This document shows, one piece after another, positions 1 through 6,671 of a stretch of DNA of 7,839 bases. The stretch comes from Nitrospira sp. UBA6909. Its GTDB lineage: Bacteria > Nitrospirota > Nitrospiria > Nitrospirales > Nitrospiraceae. A program made the position numbers and the translations under genes. The DNA is taken from NCBI GenBank assembly GCA_002451055.1, contig DKBD01000202.1, positions 13,808 through 21,646 of the forward strand, read 5' to 3'. The notes beneath the pieces are model-generated. The model saw only the letters and a program-made list of their open reading frames with translations, had not been told where the DNA came from and did no database searches. The first letter of the stretch is position 1. Each line of letters starts with the position of its first letter.

Positions 1-1009
1 GATAGTCGTTCGGGATCAGCCAGTTTACTTGGTGTTCAAATAGACCCTCGGCATGTTGCAGCAATTCTTTCTCCGAGGGTTGATAGCGGTTGACGGCAAT
101 CACAATCCGCTCGTCTCCGAATCCAGCCTCCCGCATCATTTGCAAAAAGTGTTTAGTCCGTCGTATCGCCGGAAGGTTGAGCGTGGTGGCCAAAAGCACG
201 GTCGAAGCACAGTCAAGCGCTTCCAGTGTTTCAGGACCGAGTATATGCCCGCAATCGACCAGCACATGATCATACATCGACTTCATGACATCCAAGGCAT
301 GCACCACCGCGCCATTTGGGATCGGGTCACGGCTCGTGCCTTCTCGGCCCGTGAATCCCGATTGAAGAAGATGAAGATTAGACTCCTGTTTGCTCATGAG
401 ACTCTGCATAAAGGTGCTATCCAGCCGTGATAGATCCGCGGCAAGATCCCGGAACCCGTTGGCCGGCTGAAGATCGAGAAACAGTGGCAGGTCGCTGTCA
501 TGAAGGTTCAAATCAACCAGCGCAACCTGTTGCTCAGGCTTCAACTGATGCAGGCTCATGGCCATGTTCACGGCCAAAGTGCTGGTCCCACACCCTCCTT
601 TGGCTCCGAGGAACGCCACGACTTTCCCACTCTTCCCGCTGTTCTGCAGCCCTTTCTCCTTGCGACGTTCTTTGAGGCGGCTCAGCGCCGTGTCAAATTC
701 CCTGCGGTTAATCGGCTGAGGGAGAAACTCCTTAATCCCAATGCGAAACCCTTCCAGCATCGTGTGAGAATCCAAGTTGCCTGCTGTCAGGAAGACTTCC
801 AAAGAGGGATTTTTCTCCAGAAGCCCTTTCACCGAAGACAGAGTCCGTTCCGGATTGATCTCATCCACTTCCATGCATACCATGTCGACAGCAGAGGAAC
901 TGCCTGATTCCTTGATAATGAACCCCCGATGGGCTGTAAGGAAATCCTGAATCGTCAGACGAAGCGACTCATTTCGGCATTCAAGCCATACGGTGATCAG
1001 TCCTGCCAT
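1..1009 (-). CDS. cpaE: CpaE/TadZ pilus-localising ATPase-like protein (partial, C-terminus beyond left edge)
   Basis: No stop codon occurs between the ATG at 1009 and the window edge, so 336 residues are visible. AGAAGGAG precedes the start. Residues 1-115 form a receiver-like domain. The position usually held by the phospho-acceptor Asp is Glu47 (VCMEVD), and the usual Lys-Pro near its end reads Gln98-Pro99, so it is probably a pseudo-receiver. Residues 128-330 are a MinD/ParA-like P-loop domain. Its deviant Walker A GAKGGCGTST (135-144) keeps the signature Lys137 but has Thr142 where ParA/MinD have the second Lys, as in many CpaE/TadZ proteins. A Walker-A'-like segment LVDLNLHDSDL starts near 164, the Walker-B-like stretch HVLVDCGH surrounds Asp252, and VNRY is at 306-309. 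CpaE/TadZ is known to place the Tad apparatus at the pole. The gene lies 24 bp after tadG, and cpaF/tadA would be expected next. Family assignment is firm; ATPase activity is uncertain. Confidence 0.93.
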   Translation of the reverse strand, partial: MAGLITVWLECRNESLRLTIQDFLTAHRGFIIKESGSSSAVDMVCMEVDEINPERTLSSVKGLLEKNPSLEVFLTAGNLDSHTMLEGFRIGIKEFLPQPINRREFDTALSRLKERRKEKGLQNSGKSGKVVAFLGAKGGCGTSTLAVNMAMSLHQLKPEQQVALVDLNLHDSDLPLFLDLQPANGFRDLAADLSRLDSTFMQSLMSKQESNLHLLQSGFTGREGTSRDPIPNGAVVHALDVMKSMYDHVLVDCGHILGPETLEALDCASTVLLATTLNLPAIRRTKHFLQMMREAGFGDERIVIAVNRYQPSEKELLQHAEGLFEHQVNWLIPNDY

Positions 1010-1033
1010 CGATTTCACTCCTTCTGCTGCTGA

Positions 1034-2149
1034 TTACTCAACCAGACCTGGGATGCTGCCTAAGATCCCGAATGATCCACCGCCCCCCTGCCCGTTCGTC
1101 ACCTCGCCACAGGTCACCGTGGCATCAATCTGCTGTGTCGGTGCACCAGTGACATTCCAGACGCAAGCCGAGGCAAATCCGACGGTCATCATCGGCTCGT
1201 TTGGGTTGGCGCAGTTCTGGTTTGCATACACCGGCACGACGACATTCCAACAGTAACCAGTTGGGCTAGCAGTGTCTGGGACTTTCTTGGCATTGAAAAG
1301 GTTTGTCAAATAGGGAAAAACAGACTGCACATTGCCTCCGATGTATTCTAAACTCGTCACTCCCGCTGATATTTGCGGAGTGATGTAGGTCGGAGGATTT
1401 GAGGTCAACCCCTCAACGATCTGCTTTTCAGTATTGGCATTCGGCGGTGATTCGAGGAATGTTTGCCACCCGGCGCAACCTTGCGGCGGATTGTTGGTCG
1501 GGTAAAACTGAATCGGCGTCCCACAATAGGCGGGGTTCGTAAAGATCAGTTCGTCCAGCCCAAAGGGAGCATTGGCTTCTCCAGGCGCCAATGTTCCGGT
1601 TCCGGTCAAGGCCGCCGTCGCTGTCGTTACGACGTCCATCTGATTGATCCCCATGATGCCGGCCAGCCATGTTGCTACTGGTCCATTCGCGGAGGCGTCT
1701 CTCCTAGCCGTCACACGCACCCCTGTCGGACCAATGTTCCCGGGAGTCAAGGTGCGGGTCGTGGAATTCCATACACCGATGACGATATCGGCAGTGTTAA
1801 TGGAAATGGCCACCTGGCGCGCGTGATTTTGCAGGGCCACGGATTGCACCGCATCCGTCACCACGGTAGGGCTGTTAAGTTGATAGGTCGTATAAGGAGT
1901 TCCTTGCGGCAACGCTTGATACAGCAGACCCAGCTGCCTGGCTCCCGCCAGGGCTGAAGCATCCGCGACATTTTGAAGTTCATTCCTTGCCACCATGGCA
2001 TTGCTGATATCCAGAGCTAGCGCCGCAATCGAGAAGAGGACGACGCTCAGGATCGCGACTGTGACTGCCACGGCTCCGCGTTCCCCTTTGATCAATCGGC
2101 GCCGAGCTTGCCTCTCAGAAATTGACTTCATACGAGCCGTATTATTCAT
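1034..2149 (-). CDS. tadG: TadG-like Flp pilus assembly protein
   Basis: This 371-residue protein has a basic N-terminus, then GERGAVAVTVAILSVVLFSI (from residue 22), one membrane segment (about 26-48) and the family hallmark around Asp47 with NELQNVADASALAGARQLG near 56-74. This is the TadE/TadG-like N-terminal domain. The large remainder should be periplasmic. It carries six cysteines, which could form disulfides, and ends in a Gly-rich stretch (GQGGGGSFG). I see no MIDAS motif of the von Willebrand A domain found in some longer TadG proteins. Unlike TadE and Flp, it has no Glu at +5 after the Gly-Ala junction, so TadV processing is doubtful. The start overlaps the tadE stop by 8 bp, indicating translational coupling. 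A second in-frame ATG lies six codons downstream and cannot be excluded as the start. Confidence 0.88.
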   Translation of the reverse strand: MNNTARMKSISERQARRRLIKGERGAVAVTVAILSVVLFSIAALALDISNAMVARNELQNVADASALAGARQLGLLYQALPQGTPYTTYQLNSPTVVTDAVQSVALQNHARQVAISINTADIVIGVWNSTTRTLTPGNIGPTGVRVTARRDASANGPVATWLAGIMGINQMDVVTTATAALTGTGTLAPGEANAPFGLDELIFTNPAYCGTPIQFYPTNNPPQGCAGWQTFLESPPNANTEKQIVEGLTSNPPTYITPQISAGVTSLEYIGGNVQSVFPYLTNLFNAKKVPDTASPTGYCWNVVVPVYANQNCANPNEPMMTVGFASACVWNVTGAPTQQIDATVTCGEVTNGQGGGGSFGILGSIPGLVE

Positions 2150-2543
2150 GGCGCATTTCCGTTGCTGCTCTCAGATTAATCAAAGGTGTAATGGATGAGA
2201 AACCCGGCAAAACATTGAATTGATAGGGGAGCGTAAGCGTGACTCGTACCGGTGCGCCTGTCACACTGCCTGCCACAATGGTGCGGCTTACGTCGCCCGG
2301 TGTAATCCCTGCCGCAGTCAGATAATTATCGATTGTGGCATTGATCTGCCCTGTGGTAATCGCTGGAATGGCCTGGACTATTCCCAGTCTGGCGCCCTCC
2401 CGGCTTGCATTCGTCAAAATCGCTTGCTGATAAAGGGCAAATCCGAACTCGATAATTCCAAACAGAATCATCATGAGAACCGGCAGCAGCAGGGCAAATT
2501 CTACTGCTGACGCGCCTGATTCAGATCGATAGAGCTTTCGCAT
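2142..2543 (-). CDS. tadE: TadE-like pseudopilin
   Basis: This 133-residue protein has an N-terminus typical of TadE: a short basic leader (MRKLYRSESG), a prepilin-peptidase-like junction G10/ASAVEFALLLPV with Glu at +5 and Phe at +6, and one hydrophobic segment (about 11-35). Then comes the family signature IIEFGFALYQQAILTNASREGARLG (split here only for description; residues 30-54). TadE is a minor pilin-like protein matured by TadV and needed for Flp pilus biogenesis. The gene starts 11 bp after the lipoprotein gene and overlaps tadG at its 3' end. The ribosome site is weak (AGGA about 10 bases upstream), which fits coupling to upstream translation. Complete and of normal length. Confidence 0.92.
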   Translation of the reverse strand: MRKLYRSESGASAVEFALLLPVLMMILFGIIEFGFALYQQAILTNASREGARLGIVQAIPAITTGQINATIDNYLTAAGITPGDVSRTIVAGSVTGAPVRVTLTLPYQFNVLPGFSSITPLINLRAATEMRHE

Positions 2544-2554
2544 TCTCGTTGTTC

Positions 2555-2860
2555 CTATCTAGCTCCGACCCCTTGCCCAACAATCGAAGGAGCCGTGATT
2601 GTCGTTCGATATTTTTCTGGAGACTCAAACGACGATCGGTATCGCTCCATCGTCCGCTTGGAGGCAGGCCCATCCTCTGCCCCTTGCGCCATTTCAATAG
2701 TTTGTCCGGCATCCGGGTTGAGTGTTTGATGAGCAATCGCCGTTGTATAGGCCAGACCGGGATCCGGCCCCAAGGTTCTGGGTCTTGTGCAACCTGGCAA
2801 CGACGCCAACATGATAATTGCCAAGATGCTTCCCGCACTGATTAATCTCTTATTCTTCAT
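2555..2860 (-). CDS. Small Tad-locus lipoprotein, candidate secretin pilotin or CpaD-like partner
   Basis: This 101-residue protein starts at an ATG preceded by AAAGGAG. It has a signal sequence (MKNKRLISAGSILAIIMLAS) and a lipobox LPGC, which places the lipidated Cys at 24. The mature part is hydrophilic, with NPDAG (48-52) and a motif near 67-82 (SKRTMERYRSSFESPE). Short lipoproteins with a similar D/N-P-D-A and RYR-SF-P pattern lie beside the secretin in other Tad loci, as I recall; I could not check this. It sits 56 bp after cpaC and 11 bp before tadE, where larger systems encode CpaD. I infer an outer-membrane lipoprotein that helps insert or stabilise the CpaC ring. No enzymatic motif is visible. 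The lipoprotein call is good; the pilotin role is a guess. Confidence 0.8.
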   Translation of the reverse strand: MKNKRLISAGSILAIIMLASLPGCTRPRTLGPDPGLAYTTAIAHQTLNPDAGQTIEMAQGAEDGPASKRTMERYRSSFESPEKYRTTITAPSIVGQGVGAR

Positions 2861-2916
2861 ACGAGGCTCCTTTATCTGACCGTGATAGACGAATCCGTAA
2901 TGTTCAGATGATCTTC

Positions 2917-4347
2917 TTACTGGATCATATGACCGAAACTTCCGTCCAACCTCCGTGGCCCCTCTGCTTCTGCAACTCGACCATCACGGACTTGGGCAGC
3001 CTTTGGCGCATAACCCATGCCGTCAGTCCAGCCCATCAAGTAAAACTCTAAATCATTGGGTTCGATGAATGTATCGGTCGGCAAGGGCTGTTGTTCCATG
3101 TCGATTGGCTTAACGAAGTGCGGTGTCACGATGATCACCAGCTCGGTCTGATTCTTCTGGAAGCGGGAGCTTCTGAACAGGGCTCCCAGAACCGGTATAT
3201 CGCCAAGGACCGGGAATTTCTGGACTTGCTCGCGCACGTTGTCTTTCAGCAATCCAGCGATGGCAAAGCTTTGTCCGTCGGCCAGTTCAATCATCGTCGT
3301 GGCCCGCCTGGTTTGGATTGTCGGGACGGTAAAACCAGAAATTTGGAGGGAATTGGTAAAGTCCAGTTCGGACACTTCCGGGGAAACCGCCATATTGATG
3401 CGATTGCTGCTGAGCACTGTGGGCGTAAAGGCTAAGCCAATCCCAAATTTCTTGAACTGAATGGTGACTACTCCAAATGCCTGGGGCATGGGAAACGGGA
3501 ATTCACCTCCTGAGAGGAATTGAGCTTCTTGTCCGCTGAGTGCCGTCAATGTCGGTTTGGCCAATACCTTCACCACGTCTTCCTCTTTCAACGCGTCAAT
3601 AAAGGTCGTCCAGTTCATATTCCCGGTTTGGAATCGGATCACCGCATTGACGGCACTGTTTACAAATTGGTTCAATGGGCTCGTCTGTCCCCCAGGTCCT
3701 AGTAGTGAGGTGATGTTATTCAATGCCGTTACACCAAAGTTGCTCGACGTCCCACCGTTGATATTGACGCCAATGCGTCGTATGAGGTCCCGGTTCATTT
3801 CGGCCACACGAACTTCCAGCATCACCTGTTGAGATCCCTCTATCTGGAGTAGATTCACGACCTTCTTCGGCGCATATGGCTCTGCAATCTCAAGTGCGCG
3901 TGATTGTGCAGCCAAGCTGCCGGCGGTACCGGACACGGTAATGTGGTCTTGGCTAGCCGTGACAAGGATGTCCTTCTCGTTGGGAAGAATCTTGTGCAAC
4001 TGCTCACGCAATTGACTCAAATCCGGAGTGACTATGACGTCAAGCGCGGAAAACAATTCGCCACTCTCTTTCCAAAGAGTCAGAGTGGTCACACCGAGGG
4101 TCTTGCCAGTCAGGTAGAGTTGCTTTGGCGAAAGGACCACGGTATCGGCCACTTCAGGATTGGCGATCGACGCCCGCTTGATTGGCGTCTTGAAGTCAAC
4201 GACCTTGGACTTACCCGCACCGAGCTCCAAGCGCTGCGCCTCGCTGGCGACAAGGGTAGAAGCACCCTGGTCCTGCGCCACAGCCATGGCAGACCACAGT
4301 AAGGTGGACAGTGCAAGGACACAACCGAAGACGATCGATCCCTTCAT
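2917..4347 (-). CDS. cpaC: CpaC/RcpA outer-membrane secretin of the Tad pilus
   Basis: The ATG at 4347 (476 residues) is chosen because AAAAGGAG lies 7 bases upstream and a clean signal peptide follows (MKGSIVFGCVLALSTLLWSA, cleavage after about AVA24). The in-frame ATG at 4383 would add 12 charged residues and lacks a good ribosome site. Domains: pilus/secretin N-terminal domain about 37-107 (KSKVVDFKTPIKRASIANP, SPKQLYLTGK), BON-like domain about 110-168, then the secretin core from about 174. The core includes VKVLAKPTLTALSGQEAQFLSGGEFP (split motif, 259-284) and the classical end signature with TRRATTMIELADGQSF and GLLKDN, then FPVLGDIPVLGALFRS and ELVIIVTPHFV (347-412). A tail of about 60 residues (FIEPNDLEFYLMGW, ending GSFGHMIQ) follows. 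The protein forms the exit channel for Flp. Complete. Confidence 0.95.
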   Translation of the reverse strand: MKGSIVFGCVLALSTLLWSAMAVAQDQGASTLVASEAQRLELGAGKSKVVDFKTPIKRASIANPEVADTVVLSPKQLYLTGKTLGVTTLTLWKESGELFSALDVIVTPDLSQLREQLHKILPNEKDILVTASQDHITVSGTAGSLAAQSRALEIAEPYAPKKVVNLLQIEGSQQVMLEVRVAEMNRDLIRRIGVNINGGTSSNFGVTALNNITSLLGPGGQTSPLNQFVNSAVNAVIRFQTGNMNWTTFIDALKEEDVVKVLAKPTLTALSGQEAQFLSGGEFPFPMPQAFGVVTIQFKKFGIGLAFTPTVLSSNRINMAVSPEVSELDFTNSLQISGFTVPTIQTRRATTMIELADGQSFAIAGLLKDNVREQVQKFPVLGDIPVLGALFRSSRFQKNQTELVIIVTPHFVKPIDMEQQPLPTDTFIEPNDLEFYLMGWTDGMGYAPKAAQVRDGRVAEAEGPRRLDGSFGHMIQ

Positions 4348-4354
4348 TGCATCG

Positions 4355-4362
4355 CTCCTTTT
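4355..4362 (-). promoter_or_regulatory. Ribosome binding site fixing the cpaC start
   Basis: AAAAGGAG on the minus strand ends 7 bases before the ATG at 4347. It lies downstream of the longer in-frame start at 4383, which has no comparable site, so the shorter form with the normal signal peptide is preferred. Confidence 0.75.
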
Positions 4363-4439
4363 CCTGTATTTTCTGAAATACATTTCACAACCTGCTCTTT
4401 CAACTCTTTCCCAAGTTTAGCAGGCTGTTGGATAATTAC

Positions 4440-4458
4440 ATGTTCACTACTTGAACAT
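4440..4458. repeat. Perfect 7-bp inverted repeat upstream of cpaC
   Basis: ATGTTCA and TGAACAT flank the 5-base spacer CTACT. The repeat lies about 90 bp upstream of the cpaC start. It could be an operator half-site pair or a weak mRNA hairpin. No T-run follows on the transcribed strand, so it is not a convincing terminator. Confidence 0.5.
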
Positions 4459-4550
4459 CTCGGAGCGATCGGAGTTCTCATTGAACCTGCTGGCTCTTTT
4501 TGTTTGTGTCGGGCCCGTCGAACACATCAATTGAGTTTCCCTGCAACCTA

Positions 4551-5192
4551 TTAGAATTTAACGCTATTGACAGAGGTTCCGCGGATCACCTCGACCGTCA
4601 CTTGATCCAGATCCCCTGGCTTGGCGTCATTTGGTTCCTCTGGATAGATTTTCAAAAGATTGATAACTCTCTTTGGAGCGAAGGCTTCGGCCAAGGCCAA
4701 TGCCTGAGACAATTTGGCCGGGCTGGAGATGGTTCCCGAAAGAGTCAGATGGTCATGGCTGCTCGCTGCATGAATATTGTATTCCTCCGGCAGGAAACGA
4801 CTAAACTGTTCCTTGAGACGGGCAACATCAACAGCGACTTCCAGATTGAAAATAGCCAGGATCTGGTTATCTTTTCCCCACAAGGTCAAGTTGGTCGATC
4901 CATAGGCCTTGCCGGTCACATACAGCTGTTTTGGCGAGAGCACGATCGCATCGGCGATCGTCGGGTCGGCTAGTGAGGCTCGCCTAATGGGGGCCGGAAC
5001 ATCTACGACGGTAGACTTGCCCAATACGAGGTCCAGCGGCTGAACCTGATAACTCGCCTTAGCTGAGATCATTGGGACATGATCTCCGGCCAGTAGAGGT
5101 TGGTCTGGCGACAACCCGGCAGCTAGAATAAGTGCCGCGACCGCACTGGCGAAGCTTCTGTACTGTGATGTGGCTCTCGCGATAGTGTTCAT
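4551..5192 (-). CDS. Solo CpaC N-terminal-domain protein (pilus N-domain plus BON, no secretin domain) with CpaB-like tail
   Basis: This 213-residue protein has a probable signal peptide (about 1-36, hydrophobic core ASAVAALILAAGL). It then has a pilus/secretin N-terminal domain (about 50-120: LGKSTVVDVPAPIRRASLADP, given in part; SPKQLYVTGK; TLW) and a BON-like domain (about 122-181: LKEQFSRFLP, HDHLTLSGT, FAPKRVINLLKI). It is clearly paralogous to the same region of CpaC next door: 34 of 53 residues are identical by eye between L-E/D-L-x-x-GKS and the TLW motif. Where CpaC enters its secretin core, this protein has a short acidic linker (EEPNDAKPGDL) and ends VEVIRGTSVNSVKF. That tail matches CpaB's last 14 residues in pattern and length. 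Its start is 11 bp after cpaB, with the ribosome site (AAGAGG) overlapping the cpaB stop. I infer a periplasmic accessory component. A decayed secretin is less likely, because the ending is orderly. Confidence 0.85.
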   Translation of the reverse strand: MNTIARATSQYRSFASAVAALILAAGLSPDQPLLAGDHVPMISAKASYQVQPLDLVLGKSTVVDVPAPIRRASLADPTIADAIVLSPKQLYVTGKAYGSTNLTLWGKDNQILAIFNLEVAVDVARLKEQFSRFLPEEYNIHAASSHDHLTLSGTISSPAKLSQALALAEAFAPKRVINLLKIYPEEPNDAKPGDLDQVTVEVIRGTSVNSVKF

Positions 5193-5203
5193 GGGAATTC
5201 CTC

Positions 5204-6028
5204 TTAAAATTTAATTTCCTTGCGATCTGCGCCCTTGATGAGTTCGACACGATATTCCGGCTGGGCGTCTTTGTTACCCACTGCCTTCGGACGGAAGGAT
5301 GACAAGAGCGACGCCACATTGGCCCCCTTCGTCAGCACCTTTTCGTTATTGAGGGGATTTCTGAGCGCCAATCGCAACTTGCCCTGGGTTGAGGCCAGTG
5401 CGAGCTTTTCAGCCTCTTCGATATCAACTTCAAGCGTCATGACCTGAACGGGCTTGGGATCCTTCTCGGTGCCGCTCTTTTCATACTGCATGCCGGCCGC
5501 AAGCACTTTGAGGTTTCCAAGAATCATCTTCGCAACAGGGTTCTGAGCCTTTGTGGACTCGTCAATCGTGACCATCACGTCGACATGGTCACCTGGCTTG
5601 ATGAAGCCGGATACCCCGATGACTTCATCGACTTTCACCGACATCGCCCGTTTGGTTGGATCAGTGACAGCCGCTACTCCTGTTCCCACGTCTTTGCCTG
5701 AAGTCAGCCTGGAGCGGAGGATCGGCTCGTTGGCCTTGACATCTTGGAGCAATACCGCATCCTGCAATTCGTCAATGCTCTTGTAGTAGCCGTCAGGAAG
5801 GGCATTGGCCGGGTAGTTCACCACTTGGAGCATTTCAGGTGTCAATTTCGTGCCCCAGGCCAGCTCCCCCTTTGCCACAATCACTTCTGCGGTGGAGGTG
5901 ACGGAAATGGCTGCTTCAGCCGCGCGCCGTAATTCCGCACCTCTCAGCCAATCGATGATCAAGAAGCTGGTGACTAATCCGACGATCGCCGCCGCCGCAA
6001 AGAATAGTTGTGGACGATACTTTTTCAC
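5204..6028 (-). CDS. cpaB: CpaB/RcpC Flp pilus assembly protein
   Basis: This 274-residue protein starts at GTG, with GGGAGGG 8 bases upstream. One membrane segment (about 8-28, FFAAAAIVGLVTSFLII) anchors it in the inner membrane. An SAF domain follows (about 45-109: VIVAKGELAWGTKLTPEML, ALPDGYY, AVLLQDVKANEPILRSRL), then the RcpC/CpaB core (about 125-230). The core is recognisable from KRAMSVKVDEVIGVSGFIKP (in part), GDHVDVMVTID and VMTLEVDIEEAEKLALAST, then GKLRLALRNP. CpaB is a periplasmic adaptor thought to link the inner-membrane machine with the CpaC secretin. The last 14 residues (VELIKGADRKEIKF) recur in pattern at the end of the next gene's product. It lies 107 bp after the peptidase gene and 11 bp before the solo N-domain gene. 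Complete and of normal length. Confidence 0.94.
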   Translation of the reverse strand: MKKYRPQLFFAAAAIVGLVTSFLIIDWLRGAELRRAAEAAISVTSTAEVIVAKGELAWGTKLTPEMLQVVNYPANALPDGYYKSIDELQDAVLLQDVKANEPILRSRLTSGKDVGTGVAAVTDPTKRAMSVKVDEVIGVSGFIKPGDHVDVMVTIDESTKAQNPVAKMILGNLKVLAAGMQYEKSGTEKDPKPVQVMTLEVDIEEAEKLALASTQGKLRLALRNPLNNEKVLTKGANVASLLSSFRPKAVGNKDAQPEYRVELIKGADRKEIKF

Positions 6029-6036
6029 GGCTCTAT

Positions 6037-6043
6037 CCCTCCC
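6037..6043 (-). promoter_or_regulatory. Strong ribosome binding site for the GTG start of cpaB
   Basis: GGGAGGG on the minus strand ends 8 bases before the GTG at 6028. It supports initiation at this non-ATG codon, directly before the basic N-terminus and membrane segment of CpaB. Confidence 0.7.
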
Positions 6044-6135
6044 AATGCCTATCTATCAGGTTGATGATTTGGCAAACCCATCAGTGATACACAATATAGT
6101 GTTATGCGAACCTACTTATTAGCTGCACGCTTGTC

Positions 6136-6657
6136 CTATCCAAGCGGAGACCACCAATAAGATCCTATGGTCCCTACGCAGATCGCGACAGCATAGGGTA
6201 GAGTTGGAACATTGTTAGCTGGAGCCAATGCCTTCATGGAGCGTGATAGGAAGAGGGTTTGAAACAAAGACCAGAGCCAACCCCCTGTTCTTTTCCAGCC
6301 TTGATGAAATCCGAGCACCAGGATGGCCATTAGCCCTCCTGCGAATGCAATGAGAAAGGCGGCCGAAATCGTTTGGAACGGGCCAAGAAAACTACCGACT
6401 GCCGCATATAATTTGACATCCCCGGCCCCTATCCACCCAAGCACATACAAAATTAGAAGGAGCCCCAATCCAATGGCCATTCCCTCCAGGCTGAACAAGA
6501 ACCCATCTAAATGGTTCATAAATGTCTGCATTCCAATACCTAATAGAATTGCCGGGCCAGTCAGCCAATTCGGGATTCTTCTCCAGCGGATGTCCATCAC
6601 AATGGCCATTCCCAATATTGTGAGGAGCAGTGCGATTTGTATTATTTCAATGCTCAT
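6136..6657 (-). CDS. cpaA: TadV/CpaA prepilin peptidase (A24 family)
   Basis: This 173-residue, very hydrophobic protein has about five or six membrane segments. Both A24 aspartate motifs are intact: Asp22 in MDIRWRRIPNW (22-31) and Asp80 in GAGDVKL (77-83, the G-x-GD family motif). It lacks the N-terminal methylation domain of PilD, as is normal for the Tad type. TadV/CpaA cleaves the leader of Flp and the pseudopilins after the conserved Gly, at the cytoplasmic membrane face. The gene starts 14 bp after the second flp, so peptidase and substrates are co-transcribed. Its ribosome site (AAGAG) is much weaker than those of the pilin genes, fitting low enzyme and high pilin output. Complete. 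Confidence 0.95.
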   Translation of the reverse strand: MSIEIIQIALLLTILGMAIVMDIRWRRIPNWLTGPAILLGIGMQTFMNHLDGFLFSLEGMAIGLGLLLILYVLGWIGAGDVKLYAAVGSFLGPFQTISAAFLIAFAGGLMAILVLGFHQGWKRTGGWLWSLFQTLFLSRSMKALAPANNVPTLPYAVAICVGTIGSYWWSPLG

Positions 6658-6671
6658 AGCTCTTTTGCGGT

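Larger units (their letters stand above)
4348..4550. other. 203-bp intergenic region between the solo secretin-N-domain gene and cpaC
   Basis: This is the longest gap inside the minus-strand cluster, and I find no credible gene in it. It holds the cpaC ribosome site (4355-4362), a 7-bp perfect inverted repeat with a 5-base loop (4440-4458), a repeated octamer AACCTGCT (4389-4396 and 4484-4491), and an imperfect inverted pair TGTG/CACA around GGGCCC (about 4507-4528). The stretch from AGCAGGCTG (4419) to CCTGCTGGCTC (4486) has complementary ends. It could be a decayed short interspersed repeat or a leader giving cpaC its own expression control. No secretin-like coding remnant is apparent downstream of the solo gene. 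Confidence 0.5.

Noticed and set aside
53..907. Plus-strand open frames of 82 to 135 codons at the left end
   Set aside because: They lie antisense to cpaE, which shows clear P-loop family motifs. Their translations show no domain-like features.
993..1957. Plus-strand open frames opposite tadG
   Set aside because: Shadows of a recognisable tadG; no ribosome site or protein signature.
2521..2845. Overlapping frames on both strands at the lipoprotein gene
   Set aside because: The lipoprotein frame has a signal peptide, a lipobox and a strong ribosome site. The others have none and are highly basic or low in structure.
4551..5192. cpaC pseudogene truncated by frameshift
   Set aside because: The ending is a coherent CpaB-like tail followed by TAA. 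I saw no secretin-core coding remnant downstream, and the reading frame is intact with a signal peptide.
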